From the NCBI GenBank assembly GCA_934675465.1, contig CAKUQM010000018.1:1-33031 (forward strand): a DNA stretch of 33,031 bases. The letters run 5' to 3'. The position numbers were made by a program, and so were the translations under genes. Source of the DNA: an uncultured Erysipelotrichaceae bacterium. Lineage in GTDB: Bacteria; Bacillota_I; Bacilli_A; Erysipelotrichales; Erysipelotrichaceae. This document shows, in pieces, positions 16,431-24,555 of this stretch (position 1 is the stretch's first letter; each line of letters begins with the position of its first letter). The notes below the pieces were generated by a model. The model worked only from the letters and a program-made list of their open reading frames with translations, made no database searches and had not been told where the DNA came from.

Positions 16431-17108
16431 ATGAAAGGAATACTTGGAAGAAAGCTTGGTATGACTCAAGTCTTCACAGAAGATGGAACATTGATTCCTG
16501 TTACTGTAGTTGAATGTGAACCAAACGTAGTTTTACAAAAGAAAACAAAAGAAACTGATGGTTATGAAGCATTACAACTTGGTTTAGAAGACAAGAAAGA
16601 AAGTCGTGCTACAAAGCCAGAAATTGGCCATGCTAAGAAGGCAGGCGTTAGTCCTAAGAAGTTTGTTAAGGAAATCAAGGCTGACGAATTAATGAACGTT
16701 GAAGTTGGACAAGAAATTAAAGTTGATATCTTTTCCGCTGGTGATATCGTAGATGTTACAGGCGTTTCAAAAGGTAAAGGTTATACTGGTGTAATCAAGA
16801 GACACAACCATGCTATGATCAGAGAAACACACGGTGCAGGTCCCGTACATAGAAGTGTAGGTTCTCTTGCTACTACAGGTCGTAACAATGGCCGTATCGA
16901 GAAGAACACACCAATGCCAGGACATGACGGTTCATTAGTAACTACAAACCAAAACCTAGAAGTTATCAAGGTTGATGCTGATGCAAATTACATGTTAATC
17001 AAGGGTAACGTTCCAGGGCCTAAGAGAGGCTTGGTTGTAGTTAAGACTACTGTAAAGAATAAAAAGCATGTAGAACCAAAAGTTCTATTAGGAAAGAAGG
17101 AGGGCTAA
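16431..17108 (+). CDS. rplC: 50S ribosomal protein L3
   Basis: L3 is an early-assembly 23S rRNA binder whose long loop reaches the peptidyl transferase centre. The N-terminal KGILGRKLGMTQVF and the central GVSKGKGYTGVIKRHN are diagnostic, as is GSLATTGRNNGRIEKNTPMPGH. At 225 residues it is slightly longer than B. subtilis L3 (209), with a Lys-rich C-terminus (KHVEPKVLLGKKEG). AGAAAGG lies upstream. The gap to rplD is 3 nt. Confidence 0.98.
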   Translation: MKGILGRKLGMTQVFTEDGTLIPVTVVECEPNVVLQKKTKETDGYEALQLGLEDKKESRATKPEIGHAKKAGVSPKKFVKEIKADELMNVEVGQEIKVDIFSAGDIVDVTGVSKGKGYTGVIKRHNHAMIRETHGAGPVHRSVGSLATTGRNNGRIEKNTPMPGHDGSLVTTNQNLEVIKVDADANYMLIKGNVPGPKRGLVVVKTTVKNKKHVEPKVLLGKKEG

Positions 17109-17111
17109 TCA

Positions 17112-17747
17112 ATGGCTAAGTTTGACGTATTTGATTTAAGTGCTAATAAAGTTGGCGATATTGAATTAGCTGATGGTGTATTCGGTATTGAAGTAAATAC
17201 ACAAGCAATTTTCGATGCTGTATTAAGACAACAATCATCATTAAGACAAGGTACTCATAAGGTTAAGACAAGAGCTGAAGTATCTGGTGGTGGTAAGAAA
17301 CCATTCAGACAAAAGGGTACTGGTAGAGCTAGACAAGGTTCTAGTAGAGCTGTTCAATACAGAGGTGGTGGTATCGCATTTGGTCCAACACCAAGATCTC
17401 ATACATTCAAGTTAAATCGTAAGGTTAGAAGATTAGCATTAAGAAGTGCTTTAACTCTTAAGGCTACTAACGACAATTTAACAGTTGTACAAGATGTTAA
17501 GTTTGCTAATATCAAGACAAAAGATTTCAAGAATGTATTAAATGCATTTGGTTTTGATAGAAAAGTATTAGTAGTAGTTGATGTTAATGAAGATTTCGAA
17601 AATGCTTACTTAAGCTCAAGAAACTTCGGTAACGTTGTAATGGTTACAGTTGAAGGTTTAAATGTTTATGATCTTCAAAATGCTAACAAGCTAGTTATCA
17701 CAACAGAAGCTGCTAAAAAGATTGGAGAGGTTTTAACAGATGAGTAA
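17112..17747 (+). CDS. rplD: 50S ribosomal protein L4
   Basis: L4 lines the exit tunnel. The conserved tunnel-loop motif KPFRQKGTGRARQGSSRA is present, preceded by the family start MAKFDVFDLSANKVGDIEL. At 211 residues it has normal length. In E. coli L4 regulates the S10 operon by binding its leader; whether that holds here is unknown. The end overlaps the rplW start by 8 nt, which suggests translational coupling. Shine-Dalgarno AAGGAGG. Confidence 0.98.
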   Translation: MAKFDVFDLSANKVGDIELADGVFGIEVNTQAIFDAVLRQQSSLRQGTHKVKTRAEVSGGGKKPFRQKGTGRARQGSSRAVQYRGGGIAFGPTPRSHTFKLNRKVRRLALRSALTLKATNDNLTVVQDVKFANIKTKDFKNVLNAFGFDRKVLVVVDVNEDFENAYLSSRNFGNVVMVTVEGLNVYDLQNANKLVITTEAAKKIGEVLTDE

Positions 17748-18039
17748 TGCTAGAGATGTCATCGTTCGTCCTCTTGTAACTGAAAAGTCAATGAATGTTG
17801 GTGAAACAAACAACACAGTTGTATTCGAAGTTAAAAAAGGTGTGAACAAGATTCATATTAAGCAAGCTATTGAAGAAATTTTCAATGTTAAGGTTGCTTC
17901 AGTAAATGTTGTAAACTGCCCAACTAAGCAAAAGAGAATGGGTAGATATGGTCAGTATCATTTTGAAACTAACCAAGTTAAGAAGGCTTACGTAAAGCTT
18001 AAAGACGGTTATAAGATCGATATCTTAGCTGATAAGTAG
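17740..18039 (+). CDS. rplW: 50S ribosomal protein L23
   Basis: L23 sits at the tunnel exit and docks trigger factor and SRP. Family features are RDVIVRPLVTEKS at the N-terminus, FEVKKGVNKIHIKQAIEEIF, then KQKRMGRYG. The 99 residues are normal. Its Shine-Dalgarno (GGAGAGG) lies inside the end of rplD, with which it overlaps by 8 nt. Confidence 0.98.
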   Translation: MSNARDVIVRPLVTEKSMNVGETNNTVVFEVKKGVNKIHIKQAIEEIFNVKVASVNVVNCPTKQKRMGRYGQYHFETNQVKKAYVKLKDGYKIDILADK

Positions 18040-18053
18040 TCAATTAAATTTAG

Positions 18054-18087
18054 CGGAAGAAAAATGCTATTTCCGGATAAAGTGCAT
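18054..18087 (+). other. weak alternative hairpins in the rplW-rplB gap
   Basis: The 67-nt gap is the largest inside the S10-alpha run. CGGAAG (18054-18059) can pair with TTTCCG (18070-18075), and ATGC (18064-18067) with GCAT (18084-18087). The two overlap and exclude each other. No U tract and no clear promoter are present. It could be an mRNA processing or translation-control site for rplB. Confidence 0.25.
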
Positions 18088-18106
18088 TAGAGAGGAAAAA
18101 TAAATC

Positions 18107-18940
18107 ATGGCGATTAAAAAATATAAGCCAACTACTCCTGGTAGACGTGGTATGACTGGCCTTACATTTGATGAAGTAACTAAGAGCAAGCCTGAAAAGA
18201 GTTTGACAGTAAGCTTCAACAAATCTGGTGGTCGTAACAACACAGGTAGAATTACAACAAGACATATTGGTGGTGGTCATAAACAACTTTACCGTATCAT
18301 CGATTTCAAGAGAAATAAGGATGGTATCAAGGGTGTTGTTAAGGCTATCGAATATGATCCAAATAGAAACTGCAATATCTGTTTAATCAGTTATGCAGAT
18401 GGTGAAAAGAGATACATTCTAGCTCCTAAGGGTCTAGAAGTTGGTATGACAGTTATCTCAGGTGAAAAGGCAGATATCAAGGTTGGTAATGCTCTTGAAA
18501 TGAGAAACATGCCAGAAGGTACAACTGTTCATAACATCGAACTTAAGCCTGGTAAGGGTGGCCAAATTGCAAGAGCTGCTGGTGCTAGTGCTCAAATCTT
18601 AGCTATCGAAGAAAAGTATGTAACACTACGTTTAACAAGTGGTGAAATGAGAAAAGTTCTTGGTAACTGCCGTGCTACAGTTGGTCAAGTTGGTAATGAA
18701 GATTACAGCTTAATTAACTTAGGTAAGGCTGGTAGAACTAGATGGATGGGTGTTAAGCCTACAGTTAGAGGTTCTGCAATGAACCCTTGTGATCACCCTC
18801 ACGGTGGTGGTGAAGGTAAGTGTCCAATCGGACGTAAGTCACCAATGACTCCTTGGGGTAAGAAGGCTATGGGTGTTAAGACTCGTAAGACTAAGAAAGC
18901 TTCAAACGATTTAATCGTAAGAAGAAGAAATGAGAAATAG
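18107..18940 (+). CDS. rplB: 50S ribosomal protein L2
   Basis: L2 bridges the subunits and supports the peptidyl transferase centre. The start MAIKKYKPTTPGRRGMT and the C-terminal signature HPHGGGEGKCPIGRKSP (containing the conserved His near the active centre) are diagnostic. The 277 residues are exactly the usual length. AGAGG lies 12 nt upstream of the ATG. Confidence 0.99.
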   Translation: MAIKKYKPTTPGRRGMTGLTFDEVTKSKPEKSLTVSFNKSGGRNNTGRITTRHIGGGHKQLYRIIDFKRNKDGIKGVVKAIEYDPNRNCNICLISYADGEKRYILAPKGLEVGMTVISGEKADIKVGNALEMRNMPEGTTVHNIELKPGKGGQIARAAGASAQILAIEEKYVTLRLTSGEMRKVLGNCRATVGQVGNEDYSLINLGKAGRTRWMGVKPTVRGSAMNPCDHPHGGGEGKCPIGRKSPMTPWGKKAMGVKTRKTKKASNDLIVRRRNEK

Positions 18941-18961
18941 TAGAAAGGGGAGTAATTAATA

Positions 18962-19234
18962 ATGTCTAGAAGTTTAAAAAAGGGTCCATTCTGTGATGAA
19001 CACCTAATGAAAAAAGTAGAAGCATTAAATGCTGCTAATAAAAAAGAAGTTATTAAGACTTGGTCTCGTAGATCAACAATCTTCCCTAGCTTCGTAGAAC
19101 ATACATTCGCAGTACATAATGGTAAGGAACATGTTCCAGTATATGTAACTGAAGATATGGTTGGTCAAAAACTTGGTGAATTTGTTCCAACTAGAAAATT
19201 CGGTGGTCACGGAAGCGACGATAAAAAGGCTTAA
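18962..19234 (+). CDS. rpsS: 30S ribosomal protein S19
   Basis: S19 is a head protein near the A-site finger and the subunit bridge. MSRSLKKGPFCDEHLMKK, TWSRRSTIFPSFVEHTFAVHNG (read in two parts) and GEFVPTRKFGGHG are family hallmarks. It has 90 residues, normal length, with AAAGGGGAG upstream. Confidence 0.98.
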   Translation: MSRSLKKGPFCDEHLMKKVEALNAANKKEVIKTWSRRSTIFPSFVEHTFAVHNGKEHVPVYVTEDMVGQKLGEFVPTRKFGGHGSDDKKA

Positions 19235-19248
19235 GATAGGAGGAAAAT

Positions 19249-19581
19249 ATGGAAGTTAAGGCTACAGCTAAAACTATTAGACATCCTTCTCGTAAAGTAA
19301 GAATCGTCTTAGATCTTATCAAAGGTAAGGATGTTAACGAAGCTCTTGGTATTTTAGAGTTTACTCCAAACCATGCAGCTAAGGATGTTCAAAAAGTATT
19401 AAAGAGTGCAATTGCTAATGCAACTCACAATCATCAACAAGATGAATCAAAGTTATATGTTAAAGAGTGTTTCGCTAACGAAGGTGTTACTTTAAAGAGA
19501 TGGATGCCTCGTGCTAAAGGTAGAGCAACACCAATTATGAAGAGAACAAGCCACATTACAGTGGTTGTCGATGAAAGATAA
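19249..19581 (+). CDS. rplV: 50S ribosomal protein L22
   Basis: L22 has a globular domain on the outer surface and a beta-hairpin reaching the exit tunnel, where macrolide-resistance mutations occur. The start VKATAKTIRHPSRKVRIVLD and the hairpin LKRWMPRAKGRATPIMKRTSH match the family. It has 110 residues and an AGGAGG Shine-Dalgarno. The hairpin shows no insertion or deletion, so no tunnel-based macrolide resistance is predicted from it. Confidence 0.98.
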   Translation: MEVKATAKTIRHPSRKVRIVLDLIKGKDVNEALGILEFTPNHAAKDVQKVLKSAIANATHNHQQDESKLYVKECFANEGVTLKRWMPRAKGRATPIMKRTSHITVVVDER

Positions 19582-19592
19582 GGAGATCAGAG

Positions 19593-20387
19593 ATGGGTCA
19601 AAAAGTTAGTCCAATTGGAATGAGAGTCGGCGTCATCAGAGATTGGGAATCAAGATGGTACGCTGAAAAAGAATATGGTAACTTACTTCAAGAAGATATC
19701 AAGATTCGTGAGTTAATCTTCGCTGAATGCAAGGATTGCTTAGTTTCTAGAGTTGAAATTGAAAGAAGCAAGAACCGTGTTAACCTTATCGTAAGAACTG
19801 CTCGTCCAGGTATGTTCATCGGCGGTGAAGGCGAAAAAATCGAAACACTAAAGAAAAAATTAGCAAAATTAACTGGTAATAAGGATATCAATATCAACAT
19901 CGTTGAAGTTGGTAATCCAGATCTAGATGCTAGACTTGTAGCATTAAAGATCGTAAAGATGCTAGAAGAAAGACAATCTTTCCGTACAGCACAAAAGAAG
20001 GCTATCCAATCTACAATGAGAGCTGGTGCTAAGGGTATTAAGACTGCAGTATCAGGTAGATTAGGTGGTGCTGATATCGCAAGAACTGAAGGTTATTCTG
20101 AGGGTGTTGTACCTCTTCATACATTACGTTCTGATATCGACTATGCTTGGGAAGAGGCTATGACTACTTATGGTAAGCTTGGTGTTAAGGTATGGATCTG
20201 TAGAGGTGAAGTACTTCCAGGTGAAATGGTTAAGGAACCAGAAAAGCCAAAAGGTAATCCAAATGGCCGTCCAAACAGAAGAAGAAACGACAGAAGAAAC
20301 TTCAACAGAAACAACAATGCTAATACTGAAGTAAAGGCAGAAGCTCCTGTTGAAGCAAAGGAAGAAGTTAAGGAGGATGTCGCATAA
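19593..20387 (+). CDS. rpsC: 30S ribosomal protein S3
   Basis: S3 lines the mRNA entry channel and, with S4 and S5, acts in mRNA unwinding. MGQKVSPIGMRVGVIRDWES, the KH-domain motif PGMFIGGEGEKIETLKKKL and the C-terminal TYGKLGVKVWICRGEVLPG are diagnostic. At 264 residues it is about 45 longer than B. subtilis S3 (218). The extra tail at about 220-264 is first Arg/Asn-rich (RPNRRRNDRRNFNRNNN) and then Glu/Lys/Ala-rich, and is presumably disordered. Its stop overlaps the rplP start by 1 nt (TAATG). Confidence 0.98.
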   Translation: MGQKVSPIGMRVGVIRDWESRWYAEKEYGNLLQEDIKIRELIFAECKDCLVSRVEIERSKNRVNLIVRTARPGMFIGGEGEKIETLKKKLAKLTGNKDININIVEVGNPDLDARLVALKIVKMLEERQSFRTAQKKAIQSTMRAGAKGIKTAVSGRLGGADIARTEGYSEGVVPLHTLRSDIDYAWEEAMTTYGKLGVKVWICRGEVLPGEMVKEPEKPKGNPNGRPNRRRNDRRNFNRNNNANTEVKAEAPVEAKEEVKEDVA

Positions 20388-20797
20388 TGTTAATGCCTAA
20401 GAGAACAAAATACCGTCGTCCTCATAGATTGAGCTACGAAGGTAAGTCAAAAGCTGGTACTGAGATTGCTTATGGTGAGTATGGATTAGTCGCAATGACT
20501 GGTGCATACATCTCTAACAACCAAATCGAAGCAGCCAGAGTTGCTATGACTCGTTATATGAACAGAGGTGGTCAAGTTTGGATTAAGATTTTCCCACAAC
20601 TTGCTATCACTAAGAAGCCTCTAGAAGTTCGTATGGGTTCTGGTAAAGGTGCTCCTGAAGGCTGGGTTGCAGTTGTTCAAAGGGGCAGAGTTATGTTTGA
20701 AATCGCTGGTGTAGATGAAGCTACAGCTCGTGAAGCATTCAGACTTGCAGCTAATAAGTTGCCTGTTAAGTGCAAATTCATTAAGAAGGGAGAGTAA
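20387..20797 (+). CDS. rplP: 50S ribosomal protein L16
   Basis: L16 organises the A-site region of the large subunit. MLMPKRTKYRRPHR and KPLEVRMGSGKGAPEGWVA are the family signatures. It has 136 residues. The ATG at 20387 is preferred over the ATG at 20393, because L16 proteins start ML.PKRTK; it overlaps the rpsC stop by one base, with AAGGAGG upstream in the end of rpsC. In other bacteria L16 is hydroxylated near this conserved loop; no hydroxylase gene is seen here. Confidence 0.98.
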   Translation: MLMPKRTKYRRPHRLSYEGKSKAGTEIAYGEYGLVAMTGAYISNNQIEAARVAMTRYMNRGGQVWIKIFPQLAITKKPLEVRMGSGKGAPEGWVAVVQRGRVMFEIAGVDEATAREAFRLAANKLPVKCKFIKKGE

Positions 20798-20799
20798 TT

Positions 20800-20991
20800 A
20801 TGAACGTTAAAGAAGTTAGAGATATGTCAAATGAAGAATTACTAAAGTCTTTAGATGAATCTAAGAAAGAATTATTCGACCTAAGATTTGCTAAGGCTAC
20901 TGGTAGTATTGAAAATCCTATGCGTATTAGAGAATTAAAGAAGTCTATCGCTAGAATTTTAACTGTATTAAAAGAAAGAGAAAGTAAATAA
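20800..20991 (+). CDS. rpmC: 50S ribosomal protein L29
   Basis: A small two-helix protein at the tunnel exit next to L23. KEVRDMSNEELLKSLDESKK, LFDLRFAKATGSIENPMRI and the basic IARILTVLKERE match the family. It has 63 residues and begins 2 nt after the rplP stop, with AAGGGAGAG upstream. Confidence 0.97.
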   Translation: MNVKEVRDMSNEELLKSLDESKKELFDLRFAKATGSIENPMRIRELKKSIARILTVLKERESK

Positions 20992-21002
20992 GGGGGCAGC
21001 TA

Positions 21003-21266
21003 ATGGAAAGAAAGAATACAAAGCGTGTCTTACGTGGTGTTGTTTGTTCAGATAAGATGGACAAGACAATCGTTGTTGAGATCTCTGAGAAAAAGGCTCA
21101 CCCACTTTATGGCAAGCAAACTAAATTTTCTCGTAAATTTAAGGCTCATGATGAAAACAATGAAGCTAAGGTTGGCGATACTGTAGAAATCATCGAGACT
21201 AGAAAGTTAAGCCGTGATAAACATTTCCGTTTATTGAGAATTGTTGAAAAGGCTGTAATTCTATAG
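21003..21266 (+). CDS. rpsQ: 30S ribosomal protein S17
   Basis: S17 is an OB-fold primary 16S rRNA binder. RVLRGVVCSDKMDKTIVV, HPLYGKQTKFSRKFKAHDE and KVGDTVEIIETRKLSRDKH are typical. It has 87 residues, an AAGGGGG Shine-Dalgarno, and a 9-nt gap to rplN. Confidence 0.98.
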   Translation: MERKNTKRVLRGVVCSDKMDKTIVVEISEKKAHPLYGKQTKFSRKFKAHDENNEAKVGDTVEIIETRKLSRDKHFRLLRIVEKAVIL

Positions 21267-21275
21267 GAGGTTATT

Positions 21276-21644
21276 ATGATACATAATGAATCAAGATTAA
21301 AAGTAGCTGATAACACAGGTGCTAAAGAATTACTAGTAATCAGATGTCTAGGTGGTTCTAACAGAAAGACAAGTAACATCGGTGATGTTGTCGTATGTTC
21401 TGTTAAGGAAGCTGCTCCAGGCGGTTCTGCTAAGAAGGGCCAAGTTGTAAAAGCTGTTATCGTAAGAACTAAGTATGGTATCAGCAGAGAAAACGGTTCT
21501 TATATTAAGTTTGATGATAACGCTGCAGTTATTATCAAGGACGATAAAACGCCAGTAGGCACTCGTATCTTCGGGCCTGTGGCAAGAGAACTTCGTGATA
21601 GAGACTTTATGAAAATTATCTCTCTAGCACCAGAAGTATTATAG
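21276..21644 (+). CDS. rplN: 50S ribosomal protein L14
   Basis: L14 lies on the subunit interface. ESRLKVADNTGAKELLVIR, the GGSNRKTSNIGDVVV block and DDNAAVIIKDDKTPVGTRIF are diagnostic, as is FGPVARELR. The 122 residues match the family exactly. ATAGGAGG overlaps the rpsQ stop. Confidence 0.99.
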   Translation: MIHNESRLKVADNTGAKELLVIRCLGGSNRKTSNIGDVVVCSVKEAAPGGSAKKGQVVKAVIVRTKYGISRENGSYIKFDDNAAVIIKDDKTPVGTRIFGPVARELRDRDFMKIISLAPEVL

Positions 21645-21658
21645 GAGGATCTGAATTT

Positions 21659-21916
21659 ATGAAAATTAAAAAAGGTGATAAAGTTCAGGTTATTGCTGGT
21701 CAAGATAAGGGTACTGTAGGTGAGGTTAAGGCTGCTTTCCCTAAGACAAATAAAATCATTGTTGAAGGCGTAAACGTAAGAAAGAAGCATGAAAAGCCAA
21801 ACCAAATCAATCCTGATGGCGGTATCGTTGATAAGGAAATGCCTATCGATGCTAGTAATGTAAAGCTAGATGAAGGTAAGAAGGCTAAGAAGAAAGCTAA
21901 GGGAGGTAAGAAATAA
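21659..21916 (+). CDS. rplX: 50S ribosomal protein L24
   Basis: L24 starts large-subunit assembly. The KOW motif is at the N-terminus (KKGDKVQVIAGQDKGTVGEV), followed by NKIIVEGVNVRKKHEKPNQ and GGIVDKEMPIDASNV. At 85 residues it is shorter than the usual 100-105. The normal C-terminal segment after SNV is replaced by a Lys-rich tail (EGKKAKKKAKGGKK). Its stop overlaps the rplE start by 1 nt. Confidence 0.97.
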   Translation: MKIKKGDKVQVIAGQDKGTVGEVKAAFPKTNKIIVEGVNVRKKHEKPNQINPDGGIVDKEMPIDASNVKLDEGKKAKKKAKGGKK

Positions 21917-22455
21917 TGAATCGTTTAAAAGAGAGATACATTAGTGAAATTAAGCCTGAATTAGCTAAGAAGCACAACTACACTTCTGCTATGCAAATTC
22001 CTGCACTTGAAAAGATTGTTATCAACTTAGGTGTTGGTGAAGCTGTTGCTAATCCTAAGGCATTAGATGAAGCTGTTGCGGATTTAACTGCTATCTCTGG
22101 TCAAAAGGTTGTTGTTACTAAGGCTAAGAAGTCAATCGCAAACTTCAAATTAAGAGAAGGTATGCCAATTGGCTGTAAGGTAACTCTTCGTGGTGAAAAG
22201 ATGTATGAATTCATGGACAAGTTAGTTTCAATCGTACTTCCACGTGTAAGAGACTTCCGTGGCGTTAGCAAGACTGCTTTTGATGGTAGAGGTAACTATA
22301 CTCTTGGCGTTAAGGAACAAATCATCTTCCCTGAAATCCAATATGATAAGGTAAATAAGGTAAGAGGTATGGATATTGTTATCGTAACTACAGCTAAGAC
22401 AAATGAGGAAGCTAAGGATTTATTAACTGCACTTGGCATGCCTTTTGAAAAGTAA
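21916..22455 (+). CDS. rplE: 50S ribosomal protein L5
   Basis: L5 binds 5S rRNA and contacts the P-site tRNA. MNRLKERYISEIKPEL, MQIPALEKIVINLGVGEA, FKLREGMPIGCKVTLRG and FDGRGNYTLGVKEQIIFPEI are family blocks. The 179 residues are exactly the usual length. It is coupled to rplX by a TAATG overlap, with GGGAGG upstream. Confidence 0.99.
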   Translation: MNRLKERYISEIKPELAKKHNYTSAMQIPALEKIVINLGVGEAVANPKALDEAVADLTAISGQKVVVTKAKKSIANFKLREGMPIGCKVTLRGEKMYEFMDKLVSIVLPRVRDFRGVSKTAFDGRGNYTLGVKEQIIFPEIQYDKVNKVRGMDIVIVTTAKTNEEAKDLLTALGMPFEK

Positions 22456-22465
22456 GGAGGGAACT

Positions 22466-22651
22466 ATGGCTAAGACATCAATGAAAGTTAAAGCACATCG
22501 TCCTGCTAAGTTCTCTACTAGAGCTTACACAAGATGTGAAAGATGTGGTCGTCCACATTCAGTATTAAGAAAATACAAATTATGTCGTATCTGCTTTAGA
22601 GAATTGGCTTACAAGGGCCAAATCCCTGGAGTTAAGAAGGCAAGCTGGTAA
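22466..22651 (+). CDS. rpsZ: 30S ribosomal protein S14, zinc-binding type Z
   Basis: The short zinc-containing S14 (61 residues). Cys24-x2-Cys27 and Cys40-x2-Cys43 form the zinc ribbon (RCERCGRPHSVLRKYKLC). The start is the ATG at 22466, 7 nt after AAGGAGG. The frame extends upstream to 22433 inside rplE, which is rejected. The gene is also written rpsN; the zinc-free long form is not in this window. In organisms with both, the choice depends on zinc supply. Confidence 0.97.
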   Translation: MAKTSMKVKAHRPAKFSTRAYTRCERCGRPHSVLRKYKLCRICFRELAYKGQIPGVKKASW

Positions 22652-22665
22652 AGGAGGAAGCAAAC

Positions 22666-23070
22666 ATGATGAATATGACAGATCCAATTGCGGATATGCT
22701 TACTAGAATCAGAAACGGTTTAGGTGCTGGTAAAGATACAGTAGTTATTCCTGCTAGTAAGATGAAGGTTGAAATTGCTAAGATCCTTAAGGCTGAAGGT
22801 TACATCAACAACTATAAGGTTGAAGGTGAAGCTGCTAAAGATAAGACAATTTCAATTGAATTAAAGTATGGACCAGATGGCCAAAAGGTTATCTCTGGTT
22901 TAAAGAGAATTTCTAAACCTGGTTTAAAGGTTTATGCAAAGGCTGATGCACTTCCTAGAGTATTAAATGGTTTAGGTATTGCAATCATCTCAACTTCAAA
23001 AGGCTTAATGGCTGACCGTGATGCTAGAAAAGCTGGTCTTGGCGGTGAAGTTGTTGCCTACGTTTGGTAA
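22666..23070 (+). CDS. rpsH: 30S ribosomal protein S8
   Basis: A central-domain 16S rRNA binder and, in E. coli, the translational repressor of the spc operon. MTDPIADMLTRIRNG, LKRISKPGLKVY and the C-terminal GIAIISTSKGLMADRDA region are typical. It has 134 residues. ATG codons at 22666, 22669 and 22675 are all possible; 22666 has the best spacing from AAAGGAGG, and most S8 proteins start at the third. Confidence 0.97.
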   Translation: MMNMTDPIADMLTRIRNGLGAGKDTVVIPASKMKVEIAKILKAEGYINNYKVEGEAAKDKTISIELKYGPDGQKVISGLKRISKPGLKVYAKADALPRVLNGLGIAIISTSKGLMADRDARKAGLGGEVVAYVW

Positions 23071-23086
23071 TAAAGAGGAGAAATAA

Positions 23087-23626
23087 ATGTCACGTATCGG
23101 TAATAAAACGATTACCATTCCAGCAGGTGTTGAAATCACAGTATCAGCTGGCAATGAGGTGACTGTAAAGGGTCCTAAGGGCACTTTAACACGTCAATTT
23201 AGTCCATTAATCACTATCAATGTTGAAAACAATGAAGTAAAGTGTGTAAGAGCTAATGAAGAAAAGCATACAAAGCAACTTCATGGTACTACTCGTGCAC
23301 TTATCCAAAACATGATTACAGGTGTTCATGAAGGTTATGCTAAGACACTATTAATCGAAGGTATTGGTTTCCGTGCTGCTATGAAGGGTACTACATTAAC
23401 TCTAAACATTGGTTACTCTCATGAAATCAACTATGAAGTTGAAGAAGGCGTAACTGTTCAATGTAGCGATCCAACAACTATCGTTGTTTCTGGTATTGAT
23501 AAACAAAGAGTTGGTGAAGTTGCTGCAGAAATTAGAGCTTACCGTAAACCAGAACCTTATAAGGGTAAGGGTATTCGTTACAAGGATGAACACATTCTTC
23601 GTAAGGAAGGTAAGGTTGCTGCATAG
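23087..23626 (+). CDS. rplF: 50S ribosomal protein L6
   Basis: L6 is a two-domain protein near the factor-binding site. MSRIGNKTITIPAGVEITV, VKGPKGTLTRQFSP and the C-terminal RKPEPYKGKGIRYKDEHI are diagnostic. It has 179 residues and AAAGAGGAG upstream. Confidence 0.98.
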   Translation: MSRIGNKTITIPAGVEITVSAGNEVTVKGPKGTLTRQFSPLITINVENNEVKCVRANEEKHTKQLHGTTRALIQNMITGVHEGYAKTLLIEGIGFRAAMKGTTLTLNIGYSHEINYEVEEGVTVQCSDPTTIVVSGIDKQRVGEVAAEIRAYRKPEPYKGKGIRYKDEHILRKEGKVAA

Positions 23627-23643
23627 TAGGAAAGGAGTAATGT

Positions 23644-24000
23644 ATGATTAATAAAGGATCAAAAAATTTAAGCCGTCTAAGAAGACATGCGCGTTTAAGA
23701 ACTAAAGTTAGTGGTACAGCTTCTTGTCCTAGATTGAGCGTATTCCGTTCAAACAAGCACATCAGCTGTCAACTAATTGATGATGAAAAGGGTGTAACAA
23801 TCGCTTCTTCTTCATCAATCACATTAAAGCTTGAAAATGGTGGCAATATCGAAGCTGCAAAGGCTGTAGGTACTGATATCGCTAACAAGGCTTTAGCATT
23901 AAATATTGAAACTGTAGTATTCGACCGTGGTGGTTACAACTACCATGGTAGAATTATGGCCGTTGCCGATGCCGCTAGAGAAGCAGGACTAAAGTTCTAG
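23644..24000 (+). CDS. rplR: 50S ribosomal protein L18
   Basis: L18 binds 5S rRNA with L5. RLRRHARLRTKVSGTASCPRL, VFRSNKHISCQLIDDE and VVFDRGGYNYHGRIMAVADA match the family. It has 118 residues and AGGAAAGGAG upstream. The stop TAG forms the start of the rpsE Shine-Dalgarno. Confidence 0.98.
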   Translation: MINKGSKNLSRLRRHARLRTKVSGTASCPRLSVFRSNKHISCQLIDDEKGVTIASSSSITLKLENGGNIEAAKAVGTDIANKALALNIETVVFDRGGYNYHGRIMAVADAAREAGLKF

Positions 24001-24009
24001 GAGATGAAT

Positions 24010-24543
24010 ATGAGCGAAAAAGATAATCGTAAACAAAGAAGAAACTTCCGTCCAAGAGAAGAAAAAGAATTCGATGAGCGTGTAGTTAAAATCAATCGTG
24101 TATCTAAGACTGTAAAAGGTGGTCGTCGTATGCGTTTCTCTGCTCTAGTTGTTATCGGTGATAAGAAGGGTAGAGTTGGCTATGGTATGGGTAAGGCAAA
24201 CGAAGTACCAGATGCTATCAGAAAAGCTACAGAAGCAGCTAAGAAGAACGTAATTAGAGTTCCTCTTGTAAACAACTTTAGAACAATCACACACCCAATC
24301 GTTGGTGAATATGGTGCTGGTGAAGTACTATTAAAGCCAGCTAGTGAAGGTACAGGTATCATCGCTGGTGGTGCTGTACGTGATGTTCTAGAATTATTAG
24401 GTTGTCAAGACGTTATTACTAAGTGTACAGGTTCAAGAACTTCAATCAACATGGTTCATGCAACTTTTGATGCATTGAAGAACTTAAAGACTGTAGACCA
24501 AGTAGCTAAGTTACGTGGTAAAAAGGTTGAAGAAATCAGATAA
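24010..24543 (+). CDS. rpsE: 30S ribosomal protein S5
   Basis: S5 is at the mRNA entry and decoding region. ERVVKINRVSKTVKGGRRMRF (read as two parts), GYGMGKANEVPDAIRKA and PASEGTGIIAGGAVR are diagnostic. I prefer the ATG at 24010 (177 residues): AGGAG of the rplR stop region abuts the other ATG at 24004 with no spacing, but is 6 nt from 24010. rplO follows after only 12 nt, where most bacteria have rpmD (L30) between these two genes. Confidence 0.97.
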   Translation: MSEKDNRKQRRNFRPREEKEFDERVVKINRVSKTVKGGRRMRFSALVVIGDKKGRVGYGMGKANEVPDAIRKATEAAKKNVIRVPLVNNFRTITHPIVGEYGAGEVLLKPASEGTGIIAGGAVRDVLELLGCQDVITKCTGSRTSINMVHATFDALKNLKTVDQVAKLRGKKVEEIR

Positions 24544-24555
24544 GGGGGCACATAA

